From assembly GCA_945874515.1 (NCBI GenBank), contig CAMCHA010000077.1:1-8648 (forward strand): a stretch of 8,648 nt of DNA, written 5' to 3'. Positions 1-6,067 of the stretch are shown piece by piece (positions within the stretch are counted from its first letter, which is position 1; each line of letters starts with the position of its first letter). Source of the DNA: Asaia bogorensis. GTDB lineage: Bacteria; Pseudomonadota; Alphaproteobacteria; Acetobacterales; Acetobacteraceae. The notes under the pieces are model-generated. The model did not search any database. It saw only the letters and a program-made list of their open reading frames with translations, and was not told the origin of the DNA. The position numbers were made by a program, and so were the translations under genes.

Positions 1-1032
1 GATACGCTGACGCAATATCTGGACCCGGCGCAGCGGCGCGTTGTATTGCCGGAATTACCTTTCAATCCCGTCACCGTGCCGCGCCTGACCATGACTGCTT
101 GCGGCAGTGCCTATTTGGCGGGTTTGGTCGGGCGTTATTGGATTGAGGAATTGGCGCGTCTGCCCGTGGACGCCGATGTCGCCAGTGAATTGCGCTACCG
201 CGACCCGCCCTTGCCGGAGGGGGGTGGCGCGCTGCTTCTAAGCCAAAGTGGCGAGACCGCCGATAATCTCGCAGCTCTTCGGCTTTTGAAGCAGCGCGGC
301 CAGCGCATCCTTTCCATTGTGAATGTGCCGGAAAGTACCATGGCGCGCGAAAGTGATGCTGCGGTGATCACCGTCGCGGGACCAGAAATCGCGGTTGCTT
401 CAACCAAATCGCTGATTGCCCAGCTTGCGGTGCTGGCATGCCTGGCGATCGGGTTTGGCCGCGCCCGCGGCACCATCACCGCCGAACAGGAAGCGGAATT
501 GACTGCGGCATTGTTGGAGGTGCCTTCCAACGCTGCCGCAGTGCTCGAACGCGATGACGAAATTCGCGCGATGGCAGTGGAAGTGGCCAAGGCGCGTGAT
601 GTGCTGTTCCTTGGGCGCGGCGCGCTATTTCCCGTGGCGCTTGAAGGCGCACTGAAATTGAAGGAGCTTTCCTATATCCATGCGGAAGGTTACGCGGCGG
701 GCGAAATGAAGCATGGCCCGATTGCGTTGATTGATCCCGCCGTGCCGGTAATCGCGCTTTGCCCCTCAGGCCCTCTATTCGAAAAAACCGCGTCTAATCT
801 TCAGGAAGCCGCCGCACGCGGTGGGCGTGTCATGGCCTTCACCGATGATCTGGGGGCGGAAAAGCTGCGCGGCTTTGCGGAACGCATTGTGGTGCTGCCG
901 CGCGTGTCGGCCTTTGCTGCACCCATTCTGCATACCATTTCCGTGCAGTTCCTCGCTTATCATGTTGCGGTTTTGAAGGGTACGGATGTGGATCAGCCGC
1001 GTAACCTCGCGAAAAGCGTCACGGTGGAATAG
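1..1032 (+). CDS. glmS: Glucosamine-fructose-6-phosphate aminotransferase (isomerizing), C-terminal part, 5' end outside window
   Basis: GlmS makes glucosamine-6-phosphate from fructose-6-phosphate and glutamine in the cytoplasm, the first step toward UDP-GlcNAc for peptidoglycan and LPS. The reading frame is open from base 1 and ends with TAG, giving 343 residues of an enzyme usually about 605 long. The N-terminal glutaminase domain is therefore outside the window. Both SIS (sugar isomerase) domains are present. The phosphate-binding SQSGET loop is at fragment residues 81-86. The isomerase segment LKELSYIHAE lies near 220-230, with the catalytic Glu at about 222, and MKHGP follows with the catalytic His at about 238. 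The protein ends in the signature DQPRNLAKSVTVE, whose Lys (about 338) forms the Schiff base with the sugar. The sugar-site strand reads CGSA; CGTA/CGTS is usual, so this is a mild change. An internal TTG at 46 is not a real start, because the homology continues upstream of it. The gene converges on the cyclase operon, 60 nt away. Identification is secure. Confidence 0.96.
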   Translation, partial: DTLTQYLDPAQRRVVLPELPFNPVTVPRLTMTACGSAYLAGLVGRYWIEELARLPVDADVASELRYRDPPLPEGGGALLLSQSGETADNLAALRLLKQRGQRILSIVNVPESTMARESDAAVITVAGPEIAVASTKSLIAQLAVLACLAIGFGRARGTITAEQEAELTAALLEVPSNAAAVLERDDEIRAMAVEVAKARDVLFLGRGALFPVALEGALKLKELSYIHAEGYAAGEMKHGPIALIDPAVPVIALCPSGPLFEKTASNLQEAAARGGRVMAFTDDLGAEKLRGFAERIVVLPRVSAFAAPILHTISVQFLAYHVAVLKGTDVDQPRNLAKSVTVE

Positions 1033-1092
1033 CGCGCAACGCTTTTGCGGCAGACGGAATCAACAATAGCGCAACAAACAGAAGGCGCTGCA

Positions 1093-1881
1093 TCATTCCT
1101 CAATGATCGCAACGGCGCGTGTCCAGCCGGCGGAACCGCGATGCACCTTCACGGGGAAGCAGGAAATCATGAAGCCATCCGGCGGCAGGCTTTCCAGATT
1201 GGTTAGTTTTTCCATGTGGCAATAGCCAATCTCACGCCCCGCGCGATGGCCTTCCCAGATCAGTGACGCATCACCGGTTTCCTGCACCTTCTTCTTTGTC
1301 AGTGAAAACGGCGCATCCCAGGACCAGCCATCAATCCCCGTCACGCGCACGCCCTGTTCCAGCATCCAAAGCGTCGCGGCCTTGCCGACACCGCAGCCGC
1401 TATGGATGAAATCATCCTGCCCGTAACGGCTGGCGGCGCGGGTATTCACCACGACAATTTCAAGCGGTTTCAGCACATGGCCGATGCGCTTAAGCTCCGC
1501 CTGCACATCTTCCGTCGTGGCGACGTAGCCATCCGGAAAATGCCGAAAATCGAGCTTCACGCCAGGCTGAAAACACCAATCCAAAGGCACTTCATCAATG
1601 CGCCAGGAAGGCTCCCCGCCCGGAACGGTTCTTTCATTCATGCGGCTGAAGAAGTGATAGGGCGAATCAAGATGTGTCCCGCTATGCGTCGTGATGCGCA
1701 CCACTTCGCGCGCGGCGAATTGGCCTTCGGGCAATTGATCCACGCTGATGCCGAATTCTTGCGCCAGGCGCGGCGCGGTCATCTGGTGATCGTGATACTC
1801 AATTTCAGGCAGCATATGTGGCGGGTCTGAAGCGATACCGCCCTTGAGTGCGACTGAGATATCAATGAAACGGCGTGCCAT
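1093..1881 (-). CDS. Cyclase / kynurenine formamidase-fold metal-dependent hydrolase, copy A
   Basis: This 262-residue protein belongs to the cyclase family (PF04199 type), which includes kynurenine formamidase KynB, isatin hydrolase and some polyketide cyclases. The family signature HxGTHxDxPxH is complete: H66, H70, D72 and H76. A second pair, H212 and E224, is 12 residues apart, as are the later metal ligands of KynB, so the two-metal site looks intact. Members hydrolyse amide, imide or ring bonds using Zn or Mn. No signal peptide is seen, so it is presumably cytoplasmic. KynB is usually about 210 residues; the extra length, including a long insert with DGWSWDAPFSL near 184-194, argues against plain KynB. 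The substrate is unknown. An upstream in-frame ATG at 1938 would overlap copy B. The chosen ATG follows an AAGGGG ribosome-binding site that overlaps the copy B stop codon, and it gives the same N-terminus (MARR) and length as copy B. It is about 80% identical to copy B (51 differences in 262, counted by hand). It is the last gene of the operon. Confidence 0.9.
   Translation of the reverse strand: MARRFIDISVALKGGIASDPPHMLPEIEYHDHQMTAPRLAQEFGISVDQLPEGQFAAREVVRITTHSGTHLDSPYHFFSRMNERTVPGGEPSWRIDEVPLDWCFQPGVKLDFRHFPDGYVATTEDVQAELKRIGHVLKPLEIVVVNTRAASRYGQDDFIHSGCGVGKAATLWMLEQGVRVTGIDGWSWDAPFSLTKKKVQETGDASLIWEGHRAGREIGYCHMEKLTNLESLPPDGFMISCFPVKVHRGSAGWTRAVAIIEE
1214..1267 (-). repeat. Exact 54-bp direct repeat, copy 1 (inside cyclase A)
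   Basis: This stretch is identical, base for base, to 2013-2066 and lies exactly 799 nt away, the same offset as between the two start codons. It encodes the conserved region around the later metal ligands. A shorter identical block (32 nt) is at 1586-1617. These result from the gene duplication and are not a mobile element. Confidence 0.9.
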
Positions 1882-1886
1882 GGCTT

Positions 1887-1893
1887 CCCCCTT
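1887..1893 (-). promoter_or_regulatory. Shine-Dalgarno site of cyclase copy A, overlapping the copy B stop codon
   Basis: AAGGGGG on the minus strand begins inside the TAA stop of copy B and ends 5 nt before the copy A ATG. This arrangement suggests translational coupling of the two paralogues. Confidence 0.75.
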
Positions 1894-2680
1894 ATTCTTC
1901 AAAAATCGCAACAGCGCGGGTCCAGCCCGCGGAGCCACGATAGACTTTCACGGGCAGGCAGGAAATCGTGAAGCCGCTGGGCGGCAGCTTATCCAGGTTG
2001 GAGAGTTTTTCGATGTGGCAATAGCCAATCTCACGCCCCGCGCGATGGCCTTCCCAGATCAGTGACACATCGCCGGTAGCTGCGACCTTCTTTTTGGTTA
2101 GTGAGAACGGCGCATCCCAGGACCAACCATCCGTACCCGTCACGCGCACGCCCTGTTCCAGCAGCCAAAGCGTTGCTTCCTTGCCCATGCCGCAGCCGGA
2201 ATGGATATAGTCATCTTCTCCATACCGCGCGCCGGCGGCGGTATTCACTACCACGATTTCAAGCGGCTTCAGCGTATGGCCAATGTGCTTCAATTCCGCC
2301 TGCACATCCGCGACTGTGGCGACATAGCCATGATCAAAATGCCGGAAATCGAGCTTCACGCCGGGCTGGATGCACCAATCGAGCGGCACTTCATCAATGC
2401 GCCAGGAAGGCTCCCCACCCGGCACCAGCCTTTCATTCATGCGACTGAAATAATGATAGGGCGCGTCAATATGCGTGCCGTTATGGGTGCTGATCTGTAC
2501 GCGCTCAATCGCCGCATATTCGCCTTCTGGCAATTGATCCACGCTAATGCCGAAATCCTGCGCCATCCCAGGCGCGGTCATATGGTGATCCAGATATTCA
2601 ATCTTGGGCAGCGCGTGCGGCGGGTCACTGATGATGCCGGCACGGAGTGCAACGGATATATCAACGATGCGACGGGCCAT
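1892..2680 (-). CDS. Cyclase / kynurenine formamidase-fold metal-dependent hydrolase, copy B
   Basis: This is the second of two tandem paralogues, also 262 residues, and it aligns with copy A over its full length with no gaps. The metal-site motif is HNGTHIDAPYH at residues 66-76, and H212 and E224 are also kept, so both copies look catalytically competent. Long stretches match copy A exactly, such as FGISVDQLPEG near 43-53 and the WEGHRAGREIGYCH segment around the later metal ligands. Differences are scattered and more frequent in the first 90 residues, which hold the metal motif and probably part of the substrate pocket. The start is fixed by AAGGAG 7 nt upstream of the ATG and by the shared MARR N-terminus. 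An in-frame ATG at 2758 would run into fumarylacetoacetase and is rejected. The gene lies 22 nt downstream of fumarylacetoacetase and 10 nt upstream of copy A. The family assignment is firm. The substrate is not known; kynurenine formamide, an isatin-like imide or a lactone are all possible within the family. Confidence 0.9.
   Translation of the reverse strand: MARRIVDISVALRAGIISDPPHALPKIEYLDHHMTAPGMAQDFGISVDQLPEGEYAAIERVQISTHNGTHIDAPYHYFSRMNERLVPGGEPSWRIDEVPLDWCIQPGVKLDFRHFDHGYVATVADVQAELKHIGHTLKPLEIVVVNTAAGARYGEDDYIHSGCGMGKEATLWLLEQGVRVTGTDGWSWDAPFSLTKKKVAATGDVSLIWEGHRAGREIGYCHIEKLSNLDKLPPSGFTISCLPVKVYRGSAGWTRAVAIFEE
2013..2066 (-). repeat. Exact 54-bp direct repeat, copy 2 (inside cyclase B)
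   Basis: Partner of 1214-1267. The matching 32-nt block is at 2385-2416. Silent positions are also identical here, which points to a fairly recent duplication or later gene conversion across this segment. Confidence 0.9.
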
Positions 2681-2687
2681 GGGTATT

Positions 2688-2693
2688 CTCCTT
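2688..2693 (-). promoter_or_regulatory. Shine-Dalgarno site of cyclase copy B
   Basis: AAGGAG on the minus strand lies 7 nt upstream of the ATG at 2680. It selects this start over the longer in-frame ATG at 2758. Confidence 0.85.
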
Positions 2694-2702
2694 CTTGTAT
2701 GA

Positions 2703-3989
2703 TCAAACAGGCCAGGCAATGGCGGGCGCGATAGCGCCTCGACACTCACCAAAGCCAATGGAAACGGCGCCGGGCGCTTCAGCGCGGGCGCGAAAAATCA
2801 CCTCATCTCCATCCTGCAACCAACGACGCGTCTCGCCATTGGGCAGCGTGATGGGGCCGGTAAGGCCAAGTTCGGCAAGACAAGCGGCGGCGGTAGCCTC
2901 CGGCCCGGAAACAGTGCCGCTGCCGAGCAAATCGCCGGGCAGTATATTGCAGCCATTGGTGCCGTGATGCGCCACCATTTGTGCCGCGGTCCAATACATG
3001 CGGGCGAAATCCGTATCGGTCAGAAGCGCGGGCGCGGCGCCTTCCGCGCGCATCTTGGTGGTTGCCAGCAAAGCTTGCATCCGCACCCCCAGCGCCCCAG
3101 CCGCGCGGTTCCAGGCGCTATCCAGATAAGGCAGGGGAGGCGGATCAATCGCTGGTGCCGCTAGTGCGAAGGGTTCCAGCGCTTCCGCTGTGATTACCCA
3201 GGGCGAGACCGAGGTAGAAACGCTTTTCGCCAAGAACGGTCCTAGCGGCGGCATTTCCCAGCGCTGGATATCGCGTGCTGACCAATCATTCAAAAGCCCA
3301 AAGCCAAAAATGCGCTGCGGTGCTGCCGCCATGGTCACGGGCGTGCCGAGCTTATTCTCCCCCGCAATCCAGATCGCCAATTCCAATTCATAATCCATCG
3401 CTTCCGACGGGGCGAAGCGTACCTCGCCATCGCTGCGCGCCCATTGGCCATGCGGGCGGGTCACATCCTCGCCACTCACACGCACGGAACTGGCGCGCGA
3501 ATGATAGGCCACCGGCAAATGCCGGAAGGCCTGGGGCAGGGGGTTCTTCGGATCACGCCGCACGCCAAGCCGCGCGCAGTGATCATAGCTCGCCATAAAA
3601 TCGGAGAAATTCGCGACCGTGGCGGGCATGTGCATTTGTGCTTCGGCCATCGGCACCAGGATGCGCGCGGCCAAGGTTTCAGCCGATGAACCCGCCGCCA
3701 GCAGCGCGGAAAGCTGCGCCCGCAAAGCAGCAGAAGCGCCCCTGCCCAAAGCCATCAGCGCATTCAGGCTTGGCCCTGCGGCAGCTTCCGCTGCGGCACC
3801 GGAAAGCTGGCCAGTGCTGATTGCGGCGCGGATATCCAGAATCATCCCGCCAATCGCGACCCCGCCGCGTGGTGCTTCCCCGGCACGGCTGAAGACGCCG
3901 AATGGCAAGTTCTGGATCGGGAAATCCTGCCCCGGCTGATTGGCGGAAGCGACCCAGCTTTTCAGGCCAGGGTTATGGGTGGCATTCAT
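2703..3989 (-). CDS. fahA: Fumarylacetoacetase (fumarylacetoacetate hydrolase)
   Basis: This 428-residue protein matches full-length fumarylacetoacetase, usually about 420-430 residues. That enzyme cleaves fumarylacetoacetate to fumarate and acetoacetate at the end of tyrosine/homogentisate catabolism. An N-terminal SH3-like part (about 1-115) precedes the catalytic beta-roll. Residues corresponding to the mouse FAH active site are present. Metal ligands are D130 (in FSDF), E201 and E203 (YELEL) and D235 (NDWSARD). The catalytic His is H137, and R239 and K255 are also kept. Further signatures are LPVAYHSRASS near 158-168, NGCNILPGDLLGSGT near 345-359 and DGDEVIF near 393-399. The ATG at 3989 is chosen for its upstream AGGA with a 9-nt spacer and for length; an in-frame ATG 30 codons upstream has no family support. 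It is the first gene of the operon with the two cyclases and diverges from the aldehyde dehydrogenase. Homogentisate dioxygenase and maleylacetoacetate isomerase are not nearby, so action on a related acyl-pyruvate-like compound cannot be excluded. Confidence 0.92.
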   Translation of the reverse strand: MNATHNPGLKSWVASANQPGQDFPIQNLPFGVFSRAGEAPRGGVAIGGMILDIRAAISTGQLSGAAAEAAAGPSLNALMALGRGASAALRAQLSALLAAGSSAETLAARILVPMAEAQMHMPATVANFSDFMASYDHCARLGVRRDPKNPLPQAFRHLPVAYHSRASSVRVSGEDVTRPHGQWARSDGEVRFAPSEAMDYELELAIWIAGENKLGTPVTMAAAPQRIFGFGLLNDWSARDIQRWEMPPLGPFLAKSVSTSVSPWVITAEALEPFALAAPAIDPPPLPYLDSAWNRAAGALGVRMQALLATTKMRAEGAAPALLTDTDFARMYWTAAQMVAHHGTNGCNILPGDLLGSGTVSGPEATAAACLAELGLTGPITLPNGETRRWLQDGDEVIFRARAEAPGAVSIGFGECRGAIAPAIAWPV

Positions 3990-4020
3990 GATGGGCGTTC
4001 CTGTGGCTTTCTTGGGGGCG

Positions 4021-4048
4021 ATCATGGCCCGCCCGGGCGCGAAGGCAA
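4021..4048 (-). promoter_or_regulatory. Possible promoter for the fahA-cyclase operon
   Basis: Read on the minus strand, TTGCCT (4043-4048) is followed after 16 nt by CATGAT (4021-4026). That would put the start of transcription about 25 nt upstream of the fahA start codon. The -10 match is poor (4 of 6), so this is tentative. Confidence 0.18.
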
Positions 4049-4065
4049 GCCCGCCGGTGAAAGGT

Positions 4066-4095
4066 TTGGGAAAAGCCACCGTTTCGGCTTATTCT
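4066..4095 (+). promoter_or_regulatory. Possible sigma-70-type promoter for the gabD-like operon
   Basis: TTGGGA (4066-4071) and TATTCT (4090-4095) are separated by 18 nt. They would give a transcription start near 4102, just ahead of the ribosome-binding site. Each hexamer matches the consensus only partly, so this is a weak prediction. Confidence 0.25.
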
Positions 4096-4107
4096 GGCAT
4101 AAAGCCC

Positions 4108-4113
4108 AGGAGG
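4108..4113 (+). promoter_or_regulatory. Shine-Dalgarno site of the gabD-like gene
   Basis: A perfect AGGAGG sits 6 nt before the ATG at 4120. It decides the start of the aldehyde dehydrogenase against a longer in-frame opening from 3940, which would run back into fahA. Confidence 0.9.
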
Positions 4114-4119
4114 ACTCCC

Positions 4120-5598
4120 ATGCTCGACGCCACCACGAAACTGCCGCTGAAGGACCCGGCCCTGTTCCGTCAGGCGAATTTCATCGCCGGCGCCTGGGTG
4201 CAGGCGGATAGCGGCAAGACCATTGCCGTGCGTAACCCTGCTAGCGGGGAAGTAATTGGCGAAGTGCCGGCCATGGGCCAGGCGGAAACCCGCCGCGCCA
4301 TTGAAGCCGCCAATGCAGCCTGGCCGGCCTGGCGCGCCATGCTCGCCAAAGATCGCGCCGTGATTCTGCATAAGATCGCCGCGCTGATGCATGAAAATTC
4401 CGATGATCTGGCCGCGATCATGACCGCGGAACAAGGCAAACCGCTCGCTGAAGCGAAGGGTGAAATTGTCTATGCCGCATCCTTCATTGAATGGTTCGCC
4501 GATGAAGGCCGTCGCGTGCAGGGCGAGACGATTCCCCAAAACGCCAAGGGCCGCCGCATTCTGGTGACCAAGGAACCAATTGGCGTTTTTGCTGCCATCA
4601 CGCCGTGGAACTTCCCTGCGGCCATGATCACGCGCAAGGCGGGGCCGGGTTGGGCGGCGGGCTGCACTGGCGTGATCCGCCCTGCATCCCAAACACCTTT
4701 TTCCGCGCTGGCTTTGGCGGTATTGGCGGAACGTGCCGGCATGCTTTCCGGCGTCTGCAATGTGATCACCGGGCCTTCGGGTGAAACGGGCAAGGAACTC
4801 ACCAGCAACCCGATCATCCGCAAGCTATCTTTCACGGGTTCAACGGAAGTCGGGCGTGTGCTGCTCGCGCAATGCGCCGCGACAATCAAGAAGACCTCGA
4901 TGGAATTGGGCGGCAATGCGCCCTTCATTGTGTTTGATGATGCTGATCTGGATGCGGCGGTGCTGGGTGCCATGGCCTCCAAATACCGCAATGCGGGGCA
5001 GACCTGCGTCTGCGCCAATCGTATCCTGGTGCAGGATAGCGTGTTTGAAGCCTTTGCCGCCAAGCTGAAGATAGCGGTTGAAGGGTTGAAGGTTGGCCCC
5101 GGCATGGAACCTGGCGTCACGCAAGGCCCGCTGATCAATGCCGATGCGGTGGCCAAGGTGGAAGAACATATTGCCGATGCGCTGGCGCAAGGCGCCACGC
5201 TTGTCACGGGCGGCAAGCGCCATGCGCGCGGCGGCAATTTCTTCGAACCGACGATACTTTCGAATGTGCCGCGCAGCGCCAAGATTTTCAGGGAAGAGAC
5301 CTTCGGCCCGGTGGCGCCTTTGTTCCGCTTCAAGACCGAAGAAGAAGCCATCCAGATGGCCAATGATACGGAATTCGGCCTGGCATCTTATTTCTATGCG
5401 CGCGATGTTGGGCGCATCTTCCGCGTGGCCGAGGCTTTGGAATACGGCATTATCGGCATCAATGAGGGGATCATTTCCACCGCCGAAGTGCCCTTTGGTG
5501 GCTTCAAGCAATCCGGCCTTGGGCGCGAGGGCAGCCATATGGGGATCGAGGAATATCTTGAAGTGAAATACCTCGCCCTTGGTGGTATCGGCACGTGA
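4120..5598 (+). CDS. gabD: NAD(P)-dependent succinate-semialdehyde dehydrogenase (GabD-like aldehyde dehydrogenase)
   Basis: This 492-residue cytoplasmic aldehyde dehydrogenase resembles GabD closely across its length. GabD oxidises succinate semialdehyde (and often glutarate semialdehyde) to the acid, feeding the TCA cycle. Catalytic residues are N164 (PWNFP), E262 (MELGG), C296 (GQTCVC) and E393 (EETFGP). C298, two residues after the nucleophile, matches the second cysteine of the redox pair known in SSADH. The Rossmann-type FTGSTEVG motif is at 238-245. GabD-specific stretches such as SQTPFSALALA and KVEEHIADAL support the subfamily. The cofactor-binding segment is odd: residues 174-190 read AGPGWAAGCTGVIRPAS, where the family normally has ALAAGC and MVLKPAS, so the near-invariant Lys is R187. 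AGGAGG fixes the start. The stop overlaps the next gene's GTG by 4 nt. Cofactor preference and exact aldehyde are inferred, not shown. Confidence 0.9.
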   Translation: MLDATTKLPLKDPALFRQANFIAGAWVQADSGKTIAVRNPASGEVIGEVPAMGQAETRRAIEAANAAWPAWRAMLAKDRAVILHKIAALMHENSDDLAAIMTAEQGKPLAEAKGEIVYAASFIEWFADEGRRVQGETIPQNAKGRRILVTKEPIGVFAAITPWNFPAAMITRKAGPGWAAGCTGVIRPASQTPFSALALAVLAERAGMLSGVCNVITGPSGETGKELTSNPIIRKLSFTGSTEVGRVLLAQCAATIKKTSMELGGNAPFIVFDDADLDAAVLGAMASKYRNAGQTCVCANRILVQDSVFEAFAAKLKIAVEGLKVGPGMEPGVTQGPLINADAVAKVEEHIADALAQGATLVTGGKRHARGGNFFEPTILSNVPRSAKIFREETFGPVAPLFRFKTEEEAIQMANDTEFGLASYFYARDVGRIFRVAEALEYGIIGINEGIISTAEVPFGGFKQSGLGREGSHMGIEEYLEVKYLALGGIGT

Positions 5599-6047
5599 GT
5601 GGGGCGATTTTCCTAGAGGACCTATTCCCGGGCCGGCGCTTTACCGCGGGCTCGGTGATGGTTGAGGCCGAGGAAGTCAAACGCTTCGCCGCGCTTTATG
5701 ACCCTCAGCCCTTCCATATGGATGAAGAAGCGGGTGCCGCGCATCCGCTTTTTGGGCGGCTGGCCGCGAGTGGTTGGCACACTGCCGGCATGACCATGCG
5801 CATGGTTGTGCAGGCTATTGGCGGCATTTCCGGCGGCATTGTCGGCGGCGGCGGTGAGCTGCAATGGACCAAGCCGGTTTACCCCGGCGATACGCTACGC
5901 GTGGAGATTGAGGTGCTTGAAGTGGCGCCATCACGCTCTCGGCCGGATCGCGGTAGCGCGCTGATGCGCAACACAACCTTCAACCAGAATGATGAGCCGG
6001 TGCAGATTTTCACCGTGCGCGTTGTTGTCCCGAAACGTCCCGTCTGA
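5595..6047 (+). CDS. MaoC-family hot-dog hydratase/dehydratase
   Basis: This 150-residue single hot-dog domain protein is of the MaoC/(R)-enoyl-CoA hydratase type, which adds water to or removes it from acyl-CoA-like thioesters. The hydratase motif is clear: D36 and H41 in YDPQPFHMD have the 5-residue spacing of the catalytic Asp/His pair in PhaJ-type hydratases. FGRLAASGWHTAG (53-65), KPVYPGDTL (93-101) and SRSRPDRG (113-120) are usual for the family. No signal peptide is seen. The GTG start overlaps the stop of the aldehyde dehydrogenase (shared GTGA), and a weak GGTGG lies 9 nt upstream. The first downstream ATG (codon 22) would remove the normal N-terminal EDLFPG segment, so GTG is preferred. 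It sits between gabD and gor in the operon, so it may act on an acyl-CoA intermediate of the same pathway. The substrate is unknown, and not all MaoC-like proteins are proven hydratases. Confidence 0.88.
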   Translation: MSGAIFLEDLFPGRRFTAGSVMVEAEEVKRFAALYDPQPFHMDEEAGAAHPLFGRLAASGWHTAGMTMRMVVQAIGGISGGIVGGGGELQWTKPVYPGDTLRVEIEVLEVAPSRSRPDRGSALMRNTTFNQNDEPVQIFTVRVVVPKRPV

Positions 6048-6067
6048 CCGGTTTCCCTGAGGTTTCC

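Larger units (their letters stand above)
3990..4119. promoter_or_regulatory. Divergent promoter region between fahA and the gabD-like gene
   Basis: This 130-nt spacer must hold the promoters of both operons, because the flanking genes point away from each other. An 8-bp inverted repeat, GTGGCTTT (4003-4010) and AAAGCCAC (4072-4079), spans it with a 61-nt gap. An 8-bp palindrome GCCCGGGC lies at 4031-4038. These could be operator elements, but neither is long enough to prove it. No regulator gene is in the window. Confidence 0.5.

Noticed and set aside
61..120. GlmS sugar-site residues CGSA instead of CGTS
   Set aside because: CGTA is common in alphaproteobacterial GlmS and Thr to Ser is conservative; the rest of the active site is intact.
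1033..1092. Possible terminator between the convergent glmS and cyclase A genes (CGCAA/TTGCG at 1035-1049; AGCGC/GCGCT at 1068-1089)
   Set aside because: Both stems have only 5 bp and no T-run follows on either strand, so neither makes a convincing intrinsic terminator.
1402..2734. Plus-strand open frames opposite the two cyclases that look similar to each other
   Set aside because: Their similarity is only the mirror of the cyclase duplication; they have no family features of their own.
3990..4079. Longer fumarylacetoacetase starting at 4079
   Set aside because: The extra 30 residues have no family match, and the ATG at 3989 has a suitable AGGA and gives the normal length.
4470..5538. Long minus-strand open frames opposite the aldehyde dehydrogenase
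   Set aside because: They are shadows of a full-length, well-conserved GabD-like gene; no motif or ribosome-binding site supports them.
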